Notes under the pieces: model-generated
Told to the model about the DNA's origin: nothing
The model's input: the letters and a program-made list of their open reading frames with translations, nothing else
Databases searched by the model: none
Position numbers and translations under genes: made by a program
DNA from: Microlunatus panaciterrae
GTDB taxonomy: Bacteria; Actinomycetota; Actinomycetes; Propionibacteriales; Propionibacteriaceae
Length of the DNA: 64,000 nt
Assembly (NCBI RefSeq): GCF_016907535.1
Contig: NZ_JAFBCF010000001.1
Span: 1,550,001 to 1,614,000 of the forward strand
Direction of reading: 5' to 3'
Part shown: positions 50,963 to 59,729 of the stretch, one piece after another
How positions within the stretch are numbered: the first letter of the stretch is position 1
How the letters are laid out: each line of letters starts with the position of its first letter

Positions 50963-51475
50963 ATGAGCGACCTGCAATGTCCTGCCAAGATCATCTTCGG
51001 CTGTCCCGGCGAAGTCCTCGGACCAGGCGGAGGGGAACGCGGGTTGTCGGAGCGTGGACGTGTCCAGTCTCGGCAGCTGGCGGAGTCGCTGCGTCCGACC
51101 TCGGTGGCCGGCTTATGGGCCGGCCCCGATTCGCCGGCCGCGGAGACGGCGTCCATCGTGTCGGAGGTCCTGCAGTTGCCGGTGCACGCTGACGACCGGC
51201 TCCGGGAGCGCGACGACCACCGCGACGTGCCGTACGGCGACCCTGTGCCAGTGGCGGCGCTCGTCGAGGAGATCGCCGACCAGTACCGTGGTGAGACGGT
51301 GGTGTTGATCACTCACCGAGGCGTGATCACCCGCGCCCTCACCGGCCGGTGCCGCAACATCTCGCCGGATCTGGTGCAGCGACATCCGTTGGCAGATGGA
51401 GCGACGGTCATGATCGAGGTGGACTCGTCCGGCTGGTCCTGCCTTGTCTGGAACGGCCTTGAGCCAGCACGCTGA
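50963..51475 (+). CDS. Histidine-phosphatase-fold protein lacking the RHG motif
   Basis: 170 residues from ATG at 50963. The fold of the phosphoglycerate-mutase-like family is visible: LSERGRVQSRQLAESLRPTS, SPAAETASIVSEVLQLPV, LRERDDHRDVPYGD, and VVLITHRGVITRALTGRC with the second catalytic histidine. At the N-terminus, where LVRHGE should stand, the text is IIFGCPGEVLGP, so the phosphorylated histidine and its arginine are missing, and the second arginine (S-P-L-x-R) is also replaced. It is probably inactive as a phosphatase. The divergent kinase neighbour suggests a possible binding or regulatory role; that is inference. Confidence 0.75.
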   Translation: MSDLQCPAKIIFGCPGEVLGPGGGERGLSERGRVQSRQLAESLRPTSVAGLWAGPDSPAAETASIVSEVLQLPVHADDRLRERDDHRDVPYGDPVPVAALVEEIADQYRGETVVLITHRGVITRALTGRCRNISPDLVQRHPLADGATVMIEVDSSGWSCLVWNGLEPAR

Positions 51476-51549
51476 CCTGTCCTTCAGTCGCCGCTCGCCA
51501 TGCCTGTTGATCGACTCGCCTGTTGATCAACTCGCCTGTTGATCACACC

Positions 51550-52302
51550 TCAACCGTTGATCAGGGTGTGCCTGACCCAGACATTGGGCTCGACGTAGAC
51601 GGCATAGTTGTGCTCCGCCTCGCACCGCACCGGCACCAACGCCTGCGGCACCACCACCTCACCGGAGCGGTCAAACGGGAGCCGGGTCCAGCCACGCCAG
51701 GCGGCAAGTGAACCGGCGATCACCATCGATGTATGGGCCACCCGCTCGATCCGACCGCCGGCCCTGACGTGCACCCGCAGCCACGGATCGAGCGGGAGCC
51801 CGTCACCACGCAGCTGTGCGGCGTAGACGTCCATCGGCATCGTGGGCTGGCGGTGCTTGTGTGTCGGCCGGACCGGCGCGACCAGCTCGTTGAAGCCGGC
51901 TCGGGCGGCGGCCGTACGCAGTTCCGCCAGCATCGCCATCGACAGACCCTGACCCAGATGCGCCGGGTCGACCGCGATCTCGAGAGCACTCACGGTGTCC
52001 GGCCGGATCGAGGTGATCTTGTCGGCCAACGCCCAGCTCAGTACCCGGTCCCAGCCGTCGTCCGGCAGCTCGCCCCGGCCCGCGGCCCGCAGCGCGAACG
52101 GCACGGCCCGCGCCCGGGCGATCGGGACGTCGTCGACGGTGGCCACCACACACAGCTCCGGGAACGACGGCACCACCTGCCACAAGAGGGCGTTGGACAC
52201 GATGCCGTGCCGCATGAACCCCGGCCAGGCGTCGGCCATCTGGGCGACCCGCTCGATGTACTCGGGCCGCTCGGCGAACGTCGAGATCACAGGGTCTTCC
52301 AC
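51550..52302 (-). CDS. GNAT-like N-acetyltransferase
   Basis: 250 residues. ALEIAVDPAHLGQGLSMAML near residue 108 is the acetyl-CoA binding strand-loop-helix (motif A; Q/R-x-x-G-x-G/S shape L-G-Q-G-L-S), preceded by VVATVDDVPIARARAVPFAL. The C-terminal 100 residues (VRVHVRAGGRIERVAHTSMV, VVVPQALVPVRCEAEHNYAV) look like an extra beta domain. Substrate unknown. Start ATG at 52302. It lies just downstream of the permease remnant and shares its direction. Confidence 0.75.
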   Translation of the reverse strand: MEDPVISTFAERPEYIERVAQMADAWPGFMRHGIVSNALLWQVVPSFPELCVVATVDDVPIARARAVPFALRAAGRGELPDDGWDRVLSWALADKITSIRPDTVSALEIAVDPAHLGQGLSMAMLAELRTAAARAGFNELVAPVRPTHKHRQPTMPMDVYAAQLRGDGLPLDPWLRVHVRAGGRIERVAHTSMVIAGSLAAWRGWTRLPFDRSGEVVVPQALVPVRCEAEHNYAVYVEPNVWVRHTLING

Positions 52303-52318
52303 GACCGTAGGATCTCAC

Positions 52319-52540
52319 CTAGGAACTGGCGCTGGCGTAGCGACGGATGGCCACCAGCCAGTGGGTCAGGGTCAGGGCGGCCAAGACGACGACGAGTGCG
52401 GCTATTGCGAAGGCGAGTCGGGCTCGGTCTGCCCCGTCAGCGCAGTGACCGGCAAGGTGGTGGCCAGCCCGACCGGGATGAGGAACGTCAGCAGAGTGCG
52501 GACTGCTGAGGGGGAGAACGCCATTGGATACCAGCGGTGA
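52319..52540 (-). pseudogene. Remnant of an ABC-2 type permease (C-terminal end, frameshifted)
   Basis: In the minus direction one frame reads RWYPMAFSPSAVRTLLTFLI and PVGLATTLPVTALTG, then stops; another frame continues with LAFAIAALVVVLAALTLTHW and LVAIRRYASASS before a TAG at 52319. Joined, these are the last two membrane segments of ABC-2 family permeases, whose C-terminus is commonly R-x-Y-x-S-A-S-S. No upstream permease body or ATPase is present, so only about 70 codons of the gene survive, with a frameshift between them. Confidence 0.65.
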
Positions 52541-52702
52541 GGACTCACAGGGCTTGAGGGCCGGAGGCGAAAGACAGATGGATCCGCTCCTGGGGCGGCG
52601 CCCGCCCGAGGATCGGCCGACCCTCGCTGTGGAGGGAGTGGGTCCGAGGACCTATCCATGTCGTACGAACGCCACGGGCCGCAGCGTACCGAACCAGCCT
52701 GT

Positions 52703-53278
52703 TCAGCCAGCGATGATGCGGGCGATGGTCTGCACCGCGGGCAGCAGCTGGGCGAATGACTGGGCGTACGTCTCGTCGCCCCGACGGTAGGGGTCGATCA
52801 CGTCGTCATCGGCGGGCGCGACCTTGACGCGGCCACGCTGGCCCGCGGCGAGCGGGATGGCGGCCCGCAGCCGCTCGGCGACGCTTCCGGTGGGCAACGC
52901 GGCCGGATCGACGCCCTCGAGCAGGCGGGCGAACTCGCGCAGGGTGAAGGTGCGCCGGACGGCGCCCGGCCAGATCTCCACCACGGCTCCACGATGGGCC
53001 CGGGTCATCGCCAGCACCAGCCCTGCCGGGCGGATCAGCTGCTCGGTCAGCTGGCGTGCGGCGAACCCGGCCGTCGAGGCGCCCTCGGCCTCGACCAACG
53101 GCACCATCGGAGGCGAGACGGGCTGACCGACCATCGCCTGGGTACCTGCGGAGCCGACCGACACCGTGGGTCCGAGCGACGCCGCGAGGAGACGTTCCAC
53201 CGCGGGAGACCGGCAGATGTTGCCGGTGCAGACGGTCAGGACAGAGAATTCGGGCTCCAGGTCAGTTCCAGTGGACAA
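52703..53278 (-). CDS. Low-molecular-weight protein tyrosine phosphatase, second copy
   Basis: 191 residues. The P-loop CTGNICRSP is at residues 17-25 and the acid aspartate is in DDDVIDPYRRGDETY near 165. The start is TTG at 53278 with AGAGGAAAG five bases upstream. Like the product of 22149 it is longer than classic Wzb, with similar central text (REFARLLEGVDP against RQLGRILEEGAD), so the two are paralogues. Divergent from the BNR protein; likely opposes the BY-kinase encoded at 54976. Confidence 0.88.
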   Translation of the reverse strand: MSTGTDLEPEFSVLTVCTGNICRSPAVERLLAASLGPTVSVGSAGTQAMVGQPVSPPMVPLVEAEGASTAGFAARQLTEQLIRPAGLVLAMTRAHRGAVVEIWPGAVRRTFTLREFARLLEGVDPAALPTGSVAERLRAAIPLAAGQRGRVKVAPADDDVIDPYRRGDETYAQSFAQLLPAVQTIARIIAG

Positions 53279-53305
53279 GGCTTTCCTCTGCGGTCGTCGG
53301 CGGCG

Positions 53306-53318
53306 TCACGATACGTGA
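53306..53318. promoter_or_regulatory. Inverted repeat in divergent promoter
   Basis: TCACG-ATA-CGTGA sits midway between the divergent starts at 53278 and 53373. It could be an operator for a dimeric regulator; it also overlaps a TATCGT hexamer on the minus strand that may be a -10. Confidence 0.3.
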
Positions 53319-53372
53319 CCGTATTAACCTTAGGTGGCCGCAAGGCGCGACCGAGCCAGATCCCACCCCGCT

Positions 53373-54335
53373 ATGCTCACCCCTGTGAAAAACTGGGCCA
53401 AGGACAACGTCGGGCCGATCATCGCCATTGCTGCGCTGCTGCTCCTCAACGTTGTACTGATCGCGCTCCTGCTGGGGCGCCCCGCGGCTCCCGTGTCCGC
53501 CGGTCCGGCGGACCCCTCGAGTTCGTCCGATCCGTCCGACAGCGCGTCGGCCGAGCCGAGCGACTCCCCCAGCCCTCAACCGAGTGCGGCCGCTGAGCCG
53601 TCGGACGGCGCCACCCCCACTGCTCGGACCAAGCGACTGATCTCGGTCGCGAGCGACAGCCAGGGTTGGCGGGCGACGATCGGCGACTGCGACACCCCCG
53701 GACGGGTCGAGGTCACCGAGGACGGTGGCCAGAGCTGGACGAGGACCACCAGCCCCGAGCTGGGTCCGGTGACCCGGATCAAGGCGCTCGACGGCAACAC
53801 CCTGTTCGCGATCGGCGGGATGACCGACTGCAAGGCCGAGTTCCTCATCTCCTATTCCAACGGGGCCGAGTGGGAGGGCCGCAACGCAAACCTCAGGGGC
53901 TCCTGGTATCTCACCCCGCGGGACCGTACGCAGGTGCACGCGGCCGGCGGAGACCGCTCCCGGCCGTGCAAGGACCAGCTGAACGACCTTGCGGCCTCCG
54001 ATGACCAGCACGCGGCCGTGCTCTGCTCGAACGGTTCGGTGTTGACGACCGCCGACTCCGGCAAGTCCTGGAACACGATCGGCACCGTTGCCGGCGCCTC
54101 GGCACTGGGGGCGGACGGCAGCAGCTACGTCGCCGCCGGAGTCACGGACGGCTGCAACGGGGTCACCGTCACCACCTTCGACGCCGAGGCCGAGAAGGTG
54201 AAGGACACCAGGCGCTGCGCCCCGGTCCCCGCCCCCAGCCCCGCCGACATCGCCGTCGCGAAGCGCGGCAGCAGCATCTGGGTCTGGGCCGGCCCCGACG
54301 TGGCCGTCTCCCGCGACTCCGGCAAGACCTGGTGA
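53373..54335 (+). CDS. Membrane-anchored BNR/Asp-box repeat protein
   Basis: 320 residues from ATG at 53373; GTG at 53385 is equally possible. One TM helix at about 12-34 (IIAIAALLLLNVVLIALLLG), an S/P/A-rich stalk to about residue 87, then a beta-propeller-like part with three Asp-box motifs: VTEDGGQSWTR, TADSGKSWNT and SRDSGKTW at the very C-terminus. Four cysteine-containing loops (GDCDTPG, MTDCKAE, RPCKDQ, DGCNGV) suggest disulfides, which fits an outside location. Similar repeats occur in sialidase-like and photosynthesis-assembly folds; no catalytic residues seen. Function unknown. Confidence 0.78.
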   Translation: MLTPVKNWAKDNVGPIIAIAALLLLNVVLIALLLGRPAAPVSAGPADPSSSSDPSDSASAEPSDSPSPQPSAAAEPSDGATPTARTKRLISVASDSQGWRATIGDCDTPGRVEVTEDGGQSWTRTTSPELGPVTRIKALDGNTLFAIGGMTDCKAEFLISYSNGAEWEGRNANLRGSWYLTPRDRTQVHAAGGDRSRPCKDQLNDLAASDDQHAAVLCSNGSVLTTADSGKSWNTIGTVAGASALGADGSSYVAAGVTDGCNGVTVTTFDAEAEKVKDTRRCAPVPAPSPADIAVAKRGSSIWVWAGPDVAVSRDSGKTW

Positions 54336-54975
54336 GGGCCCCCGCCCTGCTGCTCGTATGTCGGCCTCCCGTTTTGCGGTGTGTCGCTCTGGCCGGCAAG
54401 TCCGTATGTCGGTTTCCCAAGTCGACTTGGGAAACAGTCACGTGGCCAGGGCAATTTGCCTGGCTGAGTGACAGTTTCCTTGGCCGTGTGGGGCTCGTCG
54501 TGCCCTGTGCCCGTCGACGCGTCTCACGTCGACGGTCAGGGGGTACGGAGTTGGTACGCCGATCGGCAGGGGTCGGGCCCATCGACGGCGTCGGGTATGG
54601 AATCGGAGGATCGCCGCTCGACGTTCTCCAGGAACGGAGCCGGGAGGTCACCGCATCATGCTGGCGGGTACGCAGCCAAGGGCGACGTGAGCATCAAGGG
54701 GCTTGGCACCGACTCACGACCCGTCCGTGCAGACCTTCGCTGCACTGTGCAGGGACCCGGACGTCTGCATGGTGTGGCGAGGGTCTGCGGAGAGGGAGCC
54801 GTTCCGGGGCGCGGGTGAAGAGGTCGCCCTTCCAGCGGCTCAATGCCCTTCGACAGGCTCAGGGCGCGGGTCATAGTGCTCCCGGGCGCCCTTCGACAGG
54901 CTCAGGGCGCGGGTGACAGTGCTCCCGGGCGCCCTTCGACAAGCTCAGGCGCGGACACCCGGCTCAGGGCACGGA
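54336..54975. repeat. Repeat-rich region between convergent genes
   Basis: 640 bases without a supported gene. 54355-54478 carries two direct copies of CGTATGTCGG and a nested palindrome (listed separately). 54480-54840 shows nothing recognisable. 54845-54975 holds three copies of a 43-base unit starting GCCCTTCGACAGGCTCAGGG (54845, 54888, 54931), the third degraded at its end, next to the stop of the BY-kinase gene. Confidence 0.7.
54412..54478. terminator. Nested palindromes downstream of the BNR gene
   Basis: 54412-54435 is a perfect 24-base palindrome centred on GTCGAC with half-site GTTTCCCAAGTC. Overlapping it, GGAAACAGTCAC (54430-54441) pairs with GTGACAGTTTCC (54467-54478) with one mismatch, and inside that GCCAGGGCAA pairs with TTGCCTGGC with one bulge. 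Two alternative folds compete for the same bases. A transcription end is the simplest use. Confidence 0.45.
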
Positions 54976-56430
54976 TCAGATGTGCTGGTCCTGGCGCTCC
55001 CAGGCGGCGGTGAGGGCGTCGGGCTCGGCGGCCTGGGCCCGCTGGGGCGGGGCGGCGGCCGGGTGGAAGGTCACCTCGTCCTCGGGGGCATAGCTCGAGT
55101 CGTAGACGTAGGCGCTGGTGTCGCGACGGGCGATCTTGTTCAGCACGATGCCCACCACATTGGCGTCCACGGTGGTCAGGGACTCCAGGGCCTCGCGCAG
55201 CTGCGGCCGGTGAATGCGGTCTGCACCGACGACGACCAGAGTCCCGCCGGCGAACTTGCTCAGGATGGCGGCGTCGGTGACCGGGAGCAGCGGCGGGCTG
55301 TCCAGCAGCACCATGTCGTAGCGCTGGCTGAGCTGCTCCATCAGGTGCTGCATCGCCTTCGAGCCGAGCAGCTCGCTCGGGTTCGGCGGAATCTGCCCGG
55401 CCGGCAGGATGTCCAGCGAGCTCTGCTGCCACGGCTGCACCACGTCGTCCAGGTCGGCCCGGCCGATCAGGACGGTGGTGAGGCCGGCGCGACCCTCCAG
55501 CCCGAGATACTCCGCCACCGACGGACGGCGCAAGTCGGCGTCGACCAGCAGCACGCGCTGACCGGCATCCGCAAGCGACACCGCCAGGTTGATGGTGGTG
55601 GTCGACTTGCCCTCGCCCGGGATGGAGGAGGTGACGACGATCGACTTGGCGTGCTCGGCGACATCTACGAACTGCAGGTTGGTGCGCAGCCGTCGCATCG
55701 CCTCCGAGCGGGCGCCCAGCGGGTCGTCATGCATCGCCACCGGGTGGTTCGGGGTGCTGATGTCGAACGGCACGATGCCGAGCACTGCGCTGTCGGTGAG
55801 CGCCTGCACGTCCTGCTCGCTGCGTACCTTGGTGTCCAGCAGGTGGCGCAGCAGGGCGACGCCCATGCCGAGCAGCAGCCCGAGCAGCAGCCCCAGCGCC
55901 AGGTTGCGCTTCACGCTGGGAGCGGACGGAGCGCCAGGGACCTGCGCCTTGGCCAGGATGGTGGCCCGGACAGCCTCGGAGCCGTCGGGACGCTCCGGCG
56001 ACAGGTCACCAGCGACGGCGGTCAGCTGCTCGGAGACGGAGTTGGCGATCCGAGCGGCAAGCTTGGGGTCGGTCTCGGTGGCGGAGATCTCCAGGATCAC
56101 GGTGCCCGTCGGCGCGGTCGCGCTCACGTGGCCCGCCAGTCCGCCCGAGGTCGTGTCGAGGTTCAGGTCCTTGATGACCCGGTCCAGGACGAGGGGCGAG
56201 GTCGCCACCTCGGCATAGGAGCTCATCTGCTTCTCGGTGTACGTCGAGCCCTGCGCCATATCGGTCACCGACTCTCCACCCTGGACGCCGAAGAACAGGC
56301 GGGTGGTCGCCGTGTACTGCGGGGTCATCGTCAGCGTGAGTGCGGCTGCCGCCGCAACAGTGGCCAAGGTGACCACGACGACCGTGATCCAGCGCCGACG
56401 GAGAATCGTCAGATAGTCGCGCAGTTCCAT
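54976..56430 (-). CDS. Fused Wzz / BY-kinase (polysaccharide co-polymerase with tyrosine autokinase), second copy
   Basis: 484 residues. TM1 near 14-34 (RRRWITVVVVTLATVAAAAA), extracytoplasmic region with YTATTRLFFGVQGG, TM2 near 180 (LALGLLLGLLLGMGVALL). ATPase: Walker A VVTSSIPGEGKSTTTINLAV near 268, Walker A' VLLVDADLRRPSVAEYLGLE, Walker B YDMVLLDSPPLLPVTDAAIL. The tail has a small tyrosine cluster (SAYVYDSSYAPED) for autophosphorylation. It is closer to the consensus than the copy at 38268. It precedes, by 140 bases in the same direction as, no other length-control gene; the small phosphoglycosyltransferase and aminotransferase lie upstream on the same strand. Confidence 0.92.
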   Translation of the reverse strand: MELRDYLTILRRRWITVVVVTLATVAAAAALTLTMTPQYTATTRLFFGVQGGESVTDMAQGSTYTEKQMSSYAEVATSPLVLDRVIKDLNLDTTSGGLAGHVSATAPTGTVILEISATETDPKLAARIANSVSEQLTAVAGDLSPERPDGSEAVRATILAKAQVPGAPSAPSVKRNLALGLLLGLLLGMGVALLRHLLDTKVRSEQDVQALTDSAVLGIVPFDISTPNHPVAMHDDPLGARSEAMRRLRTNLQFVDVAEHAKSIVVTSSIPGEGKSTTTINLAVSLADAGQRVLLVDADLRRPSVAEYLGLEGRAGLTTVLIGRADLDDVVQPWQQSSLDILPAGQIPPNPSELLGSKAMQHLMEQLSQRYDMVLLDSPPLLPVTDAAILSKFAGGTLVVVGADRIHRPQLREALESLTTVDANVVGIVLNKIARRDTSAYVYDSSYAPEDEVTFHPAAAPPQRAQAAEPDALTAAWERQDQHI

Positions 56431-56570
56431 AGAGCAAACCAGCCTTCCTCACCCTGCCGCTGCAGGGAACCCGGGCAATCTTTCCACATCTGGTGTGCAT
56501 GACGCACAAATCCATTGGCTGGCCGCCCCCGGGCGTCAGTACGGAATCGCCTCGCAGGCAACCGTTCCGA

Positions 56571-57170
56571 TCAGTCTCTTAGCACTGTACGCAGGGTGGA
56601 GGCGATGATGCCAAGATCGCCGAGGAAGTTGCGGCTGCGCACGTAGTCGGCATACATCGCGACCTTGCGGGGCAGCAGCACGCTCACGTAGTGCTGCTCC
56701 GGGTCCTCGGCGCCCGCCAACTCCTCCGCCTCGTTCCGCAGCGCGACCGACGCGGGGTCGGTGATGCCCGGTCTCACCGACAGGATCAACTCACGCTCCG
56801 CCGCCGGCCACAGCTCGACATAGCGGGGGACCTCCGGCCGGGGACCAACCAGGCTCATGTGGCCGGCGAGGACATCCAGCAGCTGGGGCAGCTCATCCAG
56901 CTTGGTGCGCCGAAGAACGGCCCCCACCCGGGTGATCCGTGGGTCGTGCGTGGGGCTGATCAGCGCCCCCGGCATATCGGTGCGAAGGCTGCGAAACTTG
57001 TGGATACGAAAGAGCTCACCGTTGCGGCCGACCCGCTCCTGCCGGAAGAACGCCGGGCCTCGGCTGTCCAGCCGCACCGCGACCGCGACTCCGGCCAGCA
57101 CCGGGGAGGCCAGCACGAGACCGACCCCGGACACGGCGACGTCGAAGACCCGCTTGGGATCGACCGTCAT
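56571..57170 (-). CDS. PglC-type phosphoglycosyltransferase (initiating sugar transferase)
   Basis: 199 residues, the minimal monotopic form. Re-entrant hydrophobic segment near 10-30 ([20 protein letters not shown]), then [50 protein letters not shown] with the catalytic D-E pair, [15 protein letters not shown], and [20 protein letters not shown]. It transfers a phospho-sugar, often a bacillosamine-like or N-acetylated dideoxy sugar, to undecaprenyl phosphate. Start overlaps the aminotransferase stop (ATGA), so the aminotransferase may make the sugar it uses. Unlike the 20448 enzyme it lacks the four N-terminal helices. Confidence 0.9.
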   Translation of the reverse strand: MTVDPKRVFDVAVSGVGLVLASPVLAGVAVAVRLDSRGPAFFRQERVGRNGELFRIHKFRSLRTDMPGALISPTHDPRITRVGAVLRRTKLDELPQLLDVLAGHMSLVGPRPEVPRYVELWPAAERELILSVRPGITDPASVALRNEAEELAGAEDPEQHYVSVLLPRKVAMYADYVRSRNFLGDLGIIASTLRTVLRD

Positions 57171-58324
57171 CCGAGCACCCGGCGCACCGCCCGGACCACT
57201 CGATCCACCTGGGCGTCGGACATGCTGGAGAAGATCGGCAGACTGGCGACCCGTTCGAACTGTGCCGACGCCACCGGGAACTGCTCATCAGTCAGCGCAT
57301 AGCGGTCACGCCAGTAGGGGTGCTTGTGCAGCGGGATGAAGTGCACACTGCAGCCGACACCGGCCCTGGCCATCTCCTCGATGAAGGCGTCACGGCCGAC
57401 AGCGGCGTCGGCGGTCAGCCGGGTCACATAGAGATGCCACGCGTGCACGTCACCCGGATCGGCGTGGGCCGGCAGCTCCAACGGCAGGTCGGCGAAAGCC
57501 TCGTCGTAGACGGCGGCGATCGCGCCCCGCCGGTCGCGCATCTCGTGGGCCCGGCCGAGCTGGACGCGACCCATCGCGGCGGCCGGGTCGGTCAGGTTGT
57601 ACTTGAAACCCGGCGCCACCACCTCGTACTGCCAGGAGGGCACCGTGCTGCGATAGCGGTCGAAGACGTCTCGGCTGATGCCGTGCAACCGCATGGTGCG
57701 GATCCGCTTGGCCACGTCGGGGTCGGACGTGACCACCATTCCACCCTCCCCGGTCGTCATGGTCTTGGTGGCGTAGAAGCTGAACACGACGGCCTCGCTC
57801 GCCCCCGCCCCCACCAATGAGCCGGCCGACACGGTGGGAAACGAGTGGGCGGCGTCCTCCACCACGATCAGTCCACAGTTGCGGGCCAGCTTCTCCAGGC
57901 CGCTGCGGTCAACGGCCAGGCCGGCGAAGTGCACCGGCATCACGGCCCGGGTGCGCGGCGTCACGGCCGCGGCCGCTGCTTCGAGGTCGAGGTTGAGCGT
58001 CACCGGATCGACGTCGACCATCACCGGATCGGCACCCAGATAACGCACGACCTCCGCCGTCGAGGTGAAGGTCCAGGTCGGCACCAGGACTTCGTCACCC
58101 GGCCCGATCCCCACCGCCTCAAGCGCCAGGTGCAGGCCGGCGGTGGCCGAGTTCAGCGCGACCGCATGCACGCCCTCCCCCAGGAACTCCGCGAACTCGC
58201 GCTCGAAGGCTGCCGCGCGGGGACCTGTGGTCAGCCACCCGCTGCGCATCGCGTCGGCGGCCGCCTCGATCTCCTCCTTGCCGATGTCAGGCAACGCGAA
58301 CGGCAGAAAGTCTTCGGCGCTCAT
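57167..58324 (-). CDS. DegT/DnrJ/EryC1/StrS sugar aminotransferase (PglE/PseC-like)
   Basis: 385 residues from ATG at 58324 (GAGAGGAG ribosome site); the frame opens 16 codons earlier. [20 protein letters not shown] and [20 protein letters not shown] are typical of UDP-4-keto-6-deoxy-sugar 4-aminotransferases. [20 protein letters not shown] binds [13 protein letters not shown] holds the Asp-His pair, and the Schiff-base lysine is in [18 protein letters not shown] near residue 190. It overlaps the PglC-like transferase (ATGA). A 4,6-dehydratase of the non-inverting type, which would supply its substrate, is not in the window. Confidence 0.9.
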   Translation of the reverse strand: MSAEDFLPFALPDIGKEEIEAAADAMRSGWLTTGPRAAAFEREFAEFLGEGVHAVALNSATAGLHLALEAVGIGPGDEVLVPTWTFTSTAEVVRYLGADPVMVDVDPVTLNLDLEAAAAAVTPRTRAVMPVHFAGLAVDRSGLEKLARNCGLIVVEDAAHSFPTVSAGSLVGAGASEAVVFSFYATKTMTTGEGGMVVTSDPDVAKRIRTMRLHGISRDVFDRYRSTVPSWQYEVVAPGFKYNLTDPAAAMGRVQLGRAHEMRDRRGAIAAVYDEAFADLPLELPAHADPGDVHAWHLYVTRLTADAAVGRDAFIEEMARAGVGCSVHFIPLHKHPYWRDRYALTDEQFPVASAQFERVASLPIFSSMSDAQVDRVVRAVRRVLG

Positions 58325-58484
58325 GCCGGCTCCTCTCGTGGCTTCGCTGGGCGTGACTCGGGCTAGCGTCATTCGGCCTGTACGATACGGCTTCGGAGGG
58401 GGCCGACACTAACGCGGTGGCGGAAGCAGCGGGTCGTACGTCGCACCGACGTTACCCAAGGACGCGAGAGAGGAGCCCGAAGCG
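58325..58484. promoter_or_regulatory. Divergent promoter region of the FucNAc and aminotransferase operons
   Basis: 160 bases between starts at 58324 and 58485. TACGAT at 58381-58386 on the plus strand overlaps TATCGT on the minus strand, so divergent promoters may share this centre. No clear -35 elements were found. Confidence 0.3.
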
Positions 58485-59729
58485 ATGCGCGTCGGACTCC
58501 TGACCCAGTGGTATGACCCCGAGCCGGGCCCGGCCGCTCTTCCCGGTGTGCTGGCCCGCGGGCTCCGCGCCAGAGGCCACGAGGTCCAGGTGTTGACGGG
58601 CTTCCCCAACTACCCCACCGGCGTGCTCGCCGACGGCTACACGATGTCCCGGCGCCTGGACGAACGCTTGGACGACATCGACGTCCGCAGAGTCGCCCTG
58701 TACGCCAACCACGACGCCTCCGCGGTGCGACGGTTTGCCAACTACGCCTCGTTCGGTGCGTCGGCCACCGCCTTCGGAGTCGGTGCCCTGCGGGGCCTGG
58801 ACGCACTCTGGGTGAACTACTCCCCGATCACCGTCGCCTGGCCCATGTGGGCGGCCCGCTTCCGGCTGAGGATCCCCTCCGTCGTGCACGTGCTCGACCT
58901 CTGGCCGGACACGGTGTTCGCGGGCGGGTTCGCCTCGGGCGGGCGGCTGTCGACTCTGCTGGAGAAGGGACTGGGCGCCTGGTGCCGGGGCATGTACGCC
59001 GCCGCCAGCTCGGTCGCCTACATCTCCCCGGGCGTCGGCAGGGTGCTGCAGGACCGTGGCGTGCCCCAGGACAAGCTCCACTACGTGCCGATGTGGGCCG
59101 ACGAACAGGTGTTCCACCCGAGCGATGGCAACCTGCGGGCAGAGCTGGGCATCGCCGAGGACCAGGTCGTGCTGCTCTATGCGGGAGCGCTCGGCGAGGC
59201 CCAGGGCCTGTCGACGCTGATCGATGCCTGCGCCAAGGTGGACGACCCCCGCTTCGTCTGCGTCATCGCCGGCTCGGGGGTCGCCGAGAGCGCCCTGCGA
59301 GCGCAGGCGGTGACCATCGGTGCCGACAACGTCCGGTTCGTCGGGCGGCTGCCGCAGGAGCAGATGACCCAGCTGATGGCGACCGGCGACCTCAACTACG
59401 TGGGGCTGCGGACCCACGCCCTTTCCCCGGTGACGATGCCGAGCAAGACCCAGGCTGCGCTGGCCGCCGGCCGCGCCATCTTGGTGGCGGCCGAGGGTGA
59501 CGTCGCCGGCGTCGTCCGAGAGTCAGGCGCCGGCTTCACCGCCCACCCGGAGGACGTGGCAGGCATCGCCGACGCGATCAGCGCCGCCTGTCGTCTGGGC
59601 CGGCCCGAGCTGCACCGGCTCGGCGCCATCGGTCGGGACTATTACGAACGCACCTTTTCAGTCGATCAGGGTGTGACCAGGATCGAGGCTCTGCTCCAGA
59701 GGGCAGCCTCAAGGAGGAACGGTAGATGA
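58485..59729 (+). CDS. Glycosyltransferase family 4, WbuB-like (probable L-FucNAc transferase)
   Basis: 414 residues. MRVGLLTQWYDPEPGPAALP, LTGFPNYPTGVLADGY and HVLDLWPDTVFAGGFASGG near residue 128 match the WbuB group, which moves N-acetyl-L-fucosamine. Donor domain: VVLLYAGALGEAQGLSTLID near 225 and ALSPVTMPSKTQAALAAGRA near 310, where P-S-K-x-Q replaces E-x7-E as usual in this group. Overlaps FnlA (ATGA). The next genes make UDP-L-FucNAc, which supports the donor assignment. Confidence 0.88.
   Translation: MRVGLLTQWYDPEPGPAALPGVLARGLRARGHEVQVLTGFPNYPTGVLADGYTMSRRLDERLDDIDVRRVALYANHDASAVRRFANYASFGASATAFGVGALRGLDALWVNYSPITVAWPMWAARFRLRIPSVVHVLDLWPDTVFAGGFASGGRLSTLLEKGLGAWCRGMYAAASSVAYISPGVGRVLQDRGVPQDKLHYVPMWADEQVFHPSDGNLRAELGIAEDQVVLLYAGALGEAQGLSTLIDACAKVDDPRFVCVIAGSGVAESALRAQAVTIGADNVRFVGRLPQEQMTQLMATGDLNYVGLRTHALSPVTMPSKTQAALAAGRAILVAAEGDVAGVVRESGAGFTAHPEDVAGIADAISAACRLGRPELHRLGAIGRDYYERTFSVDQGVTRIEALLQRAASRRNGR

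Noticed and set aside
54332-54916. 194-codon open frame after the BNR gene
   Set aside because: It crosses palindromes and REP-like repeats, has Arg/Ser-rich text and no supported start.
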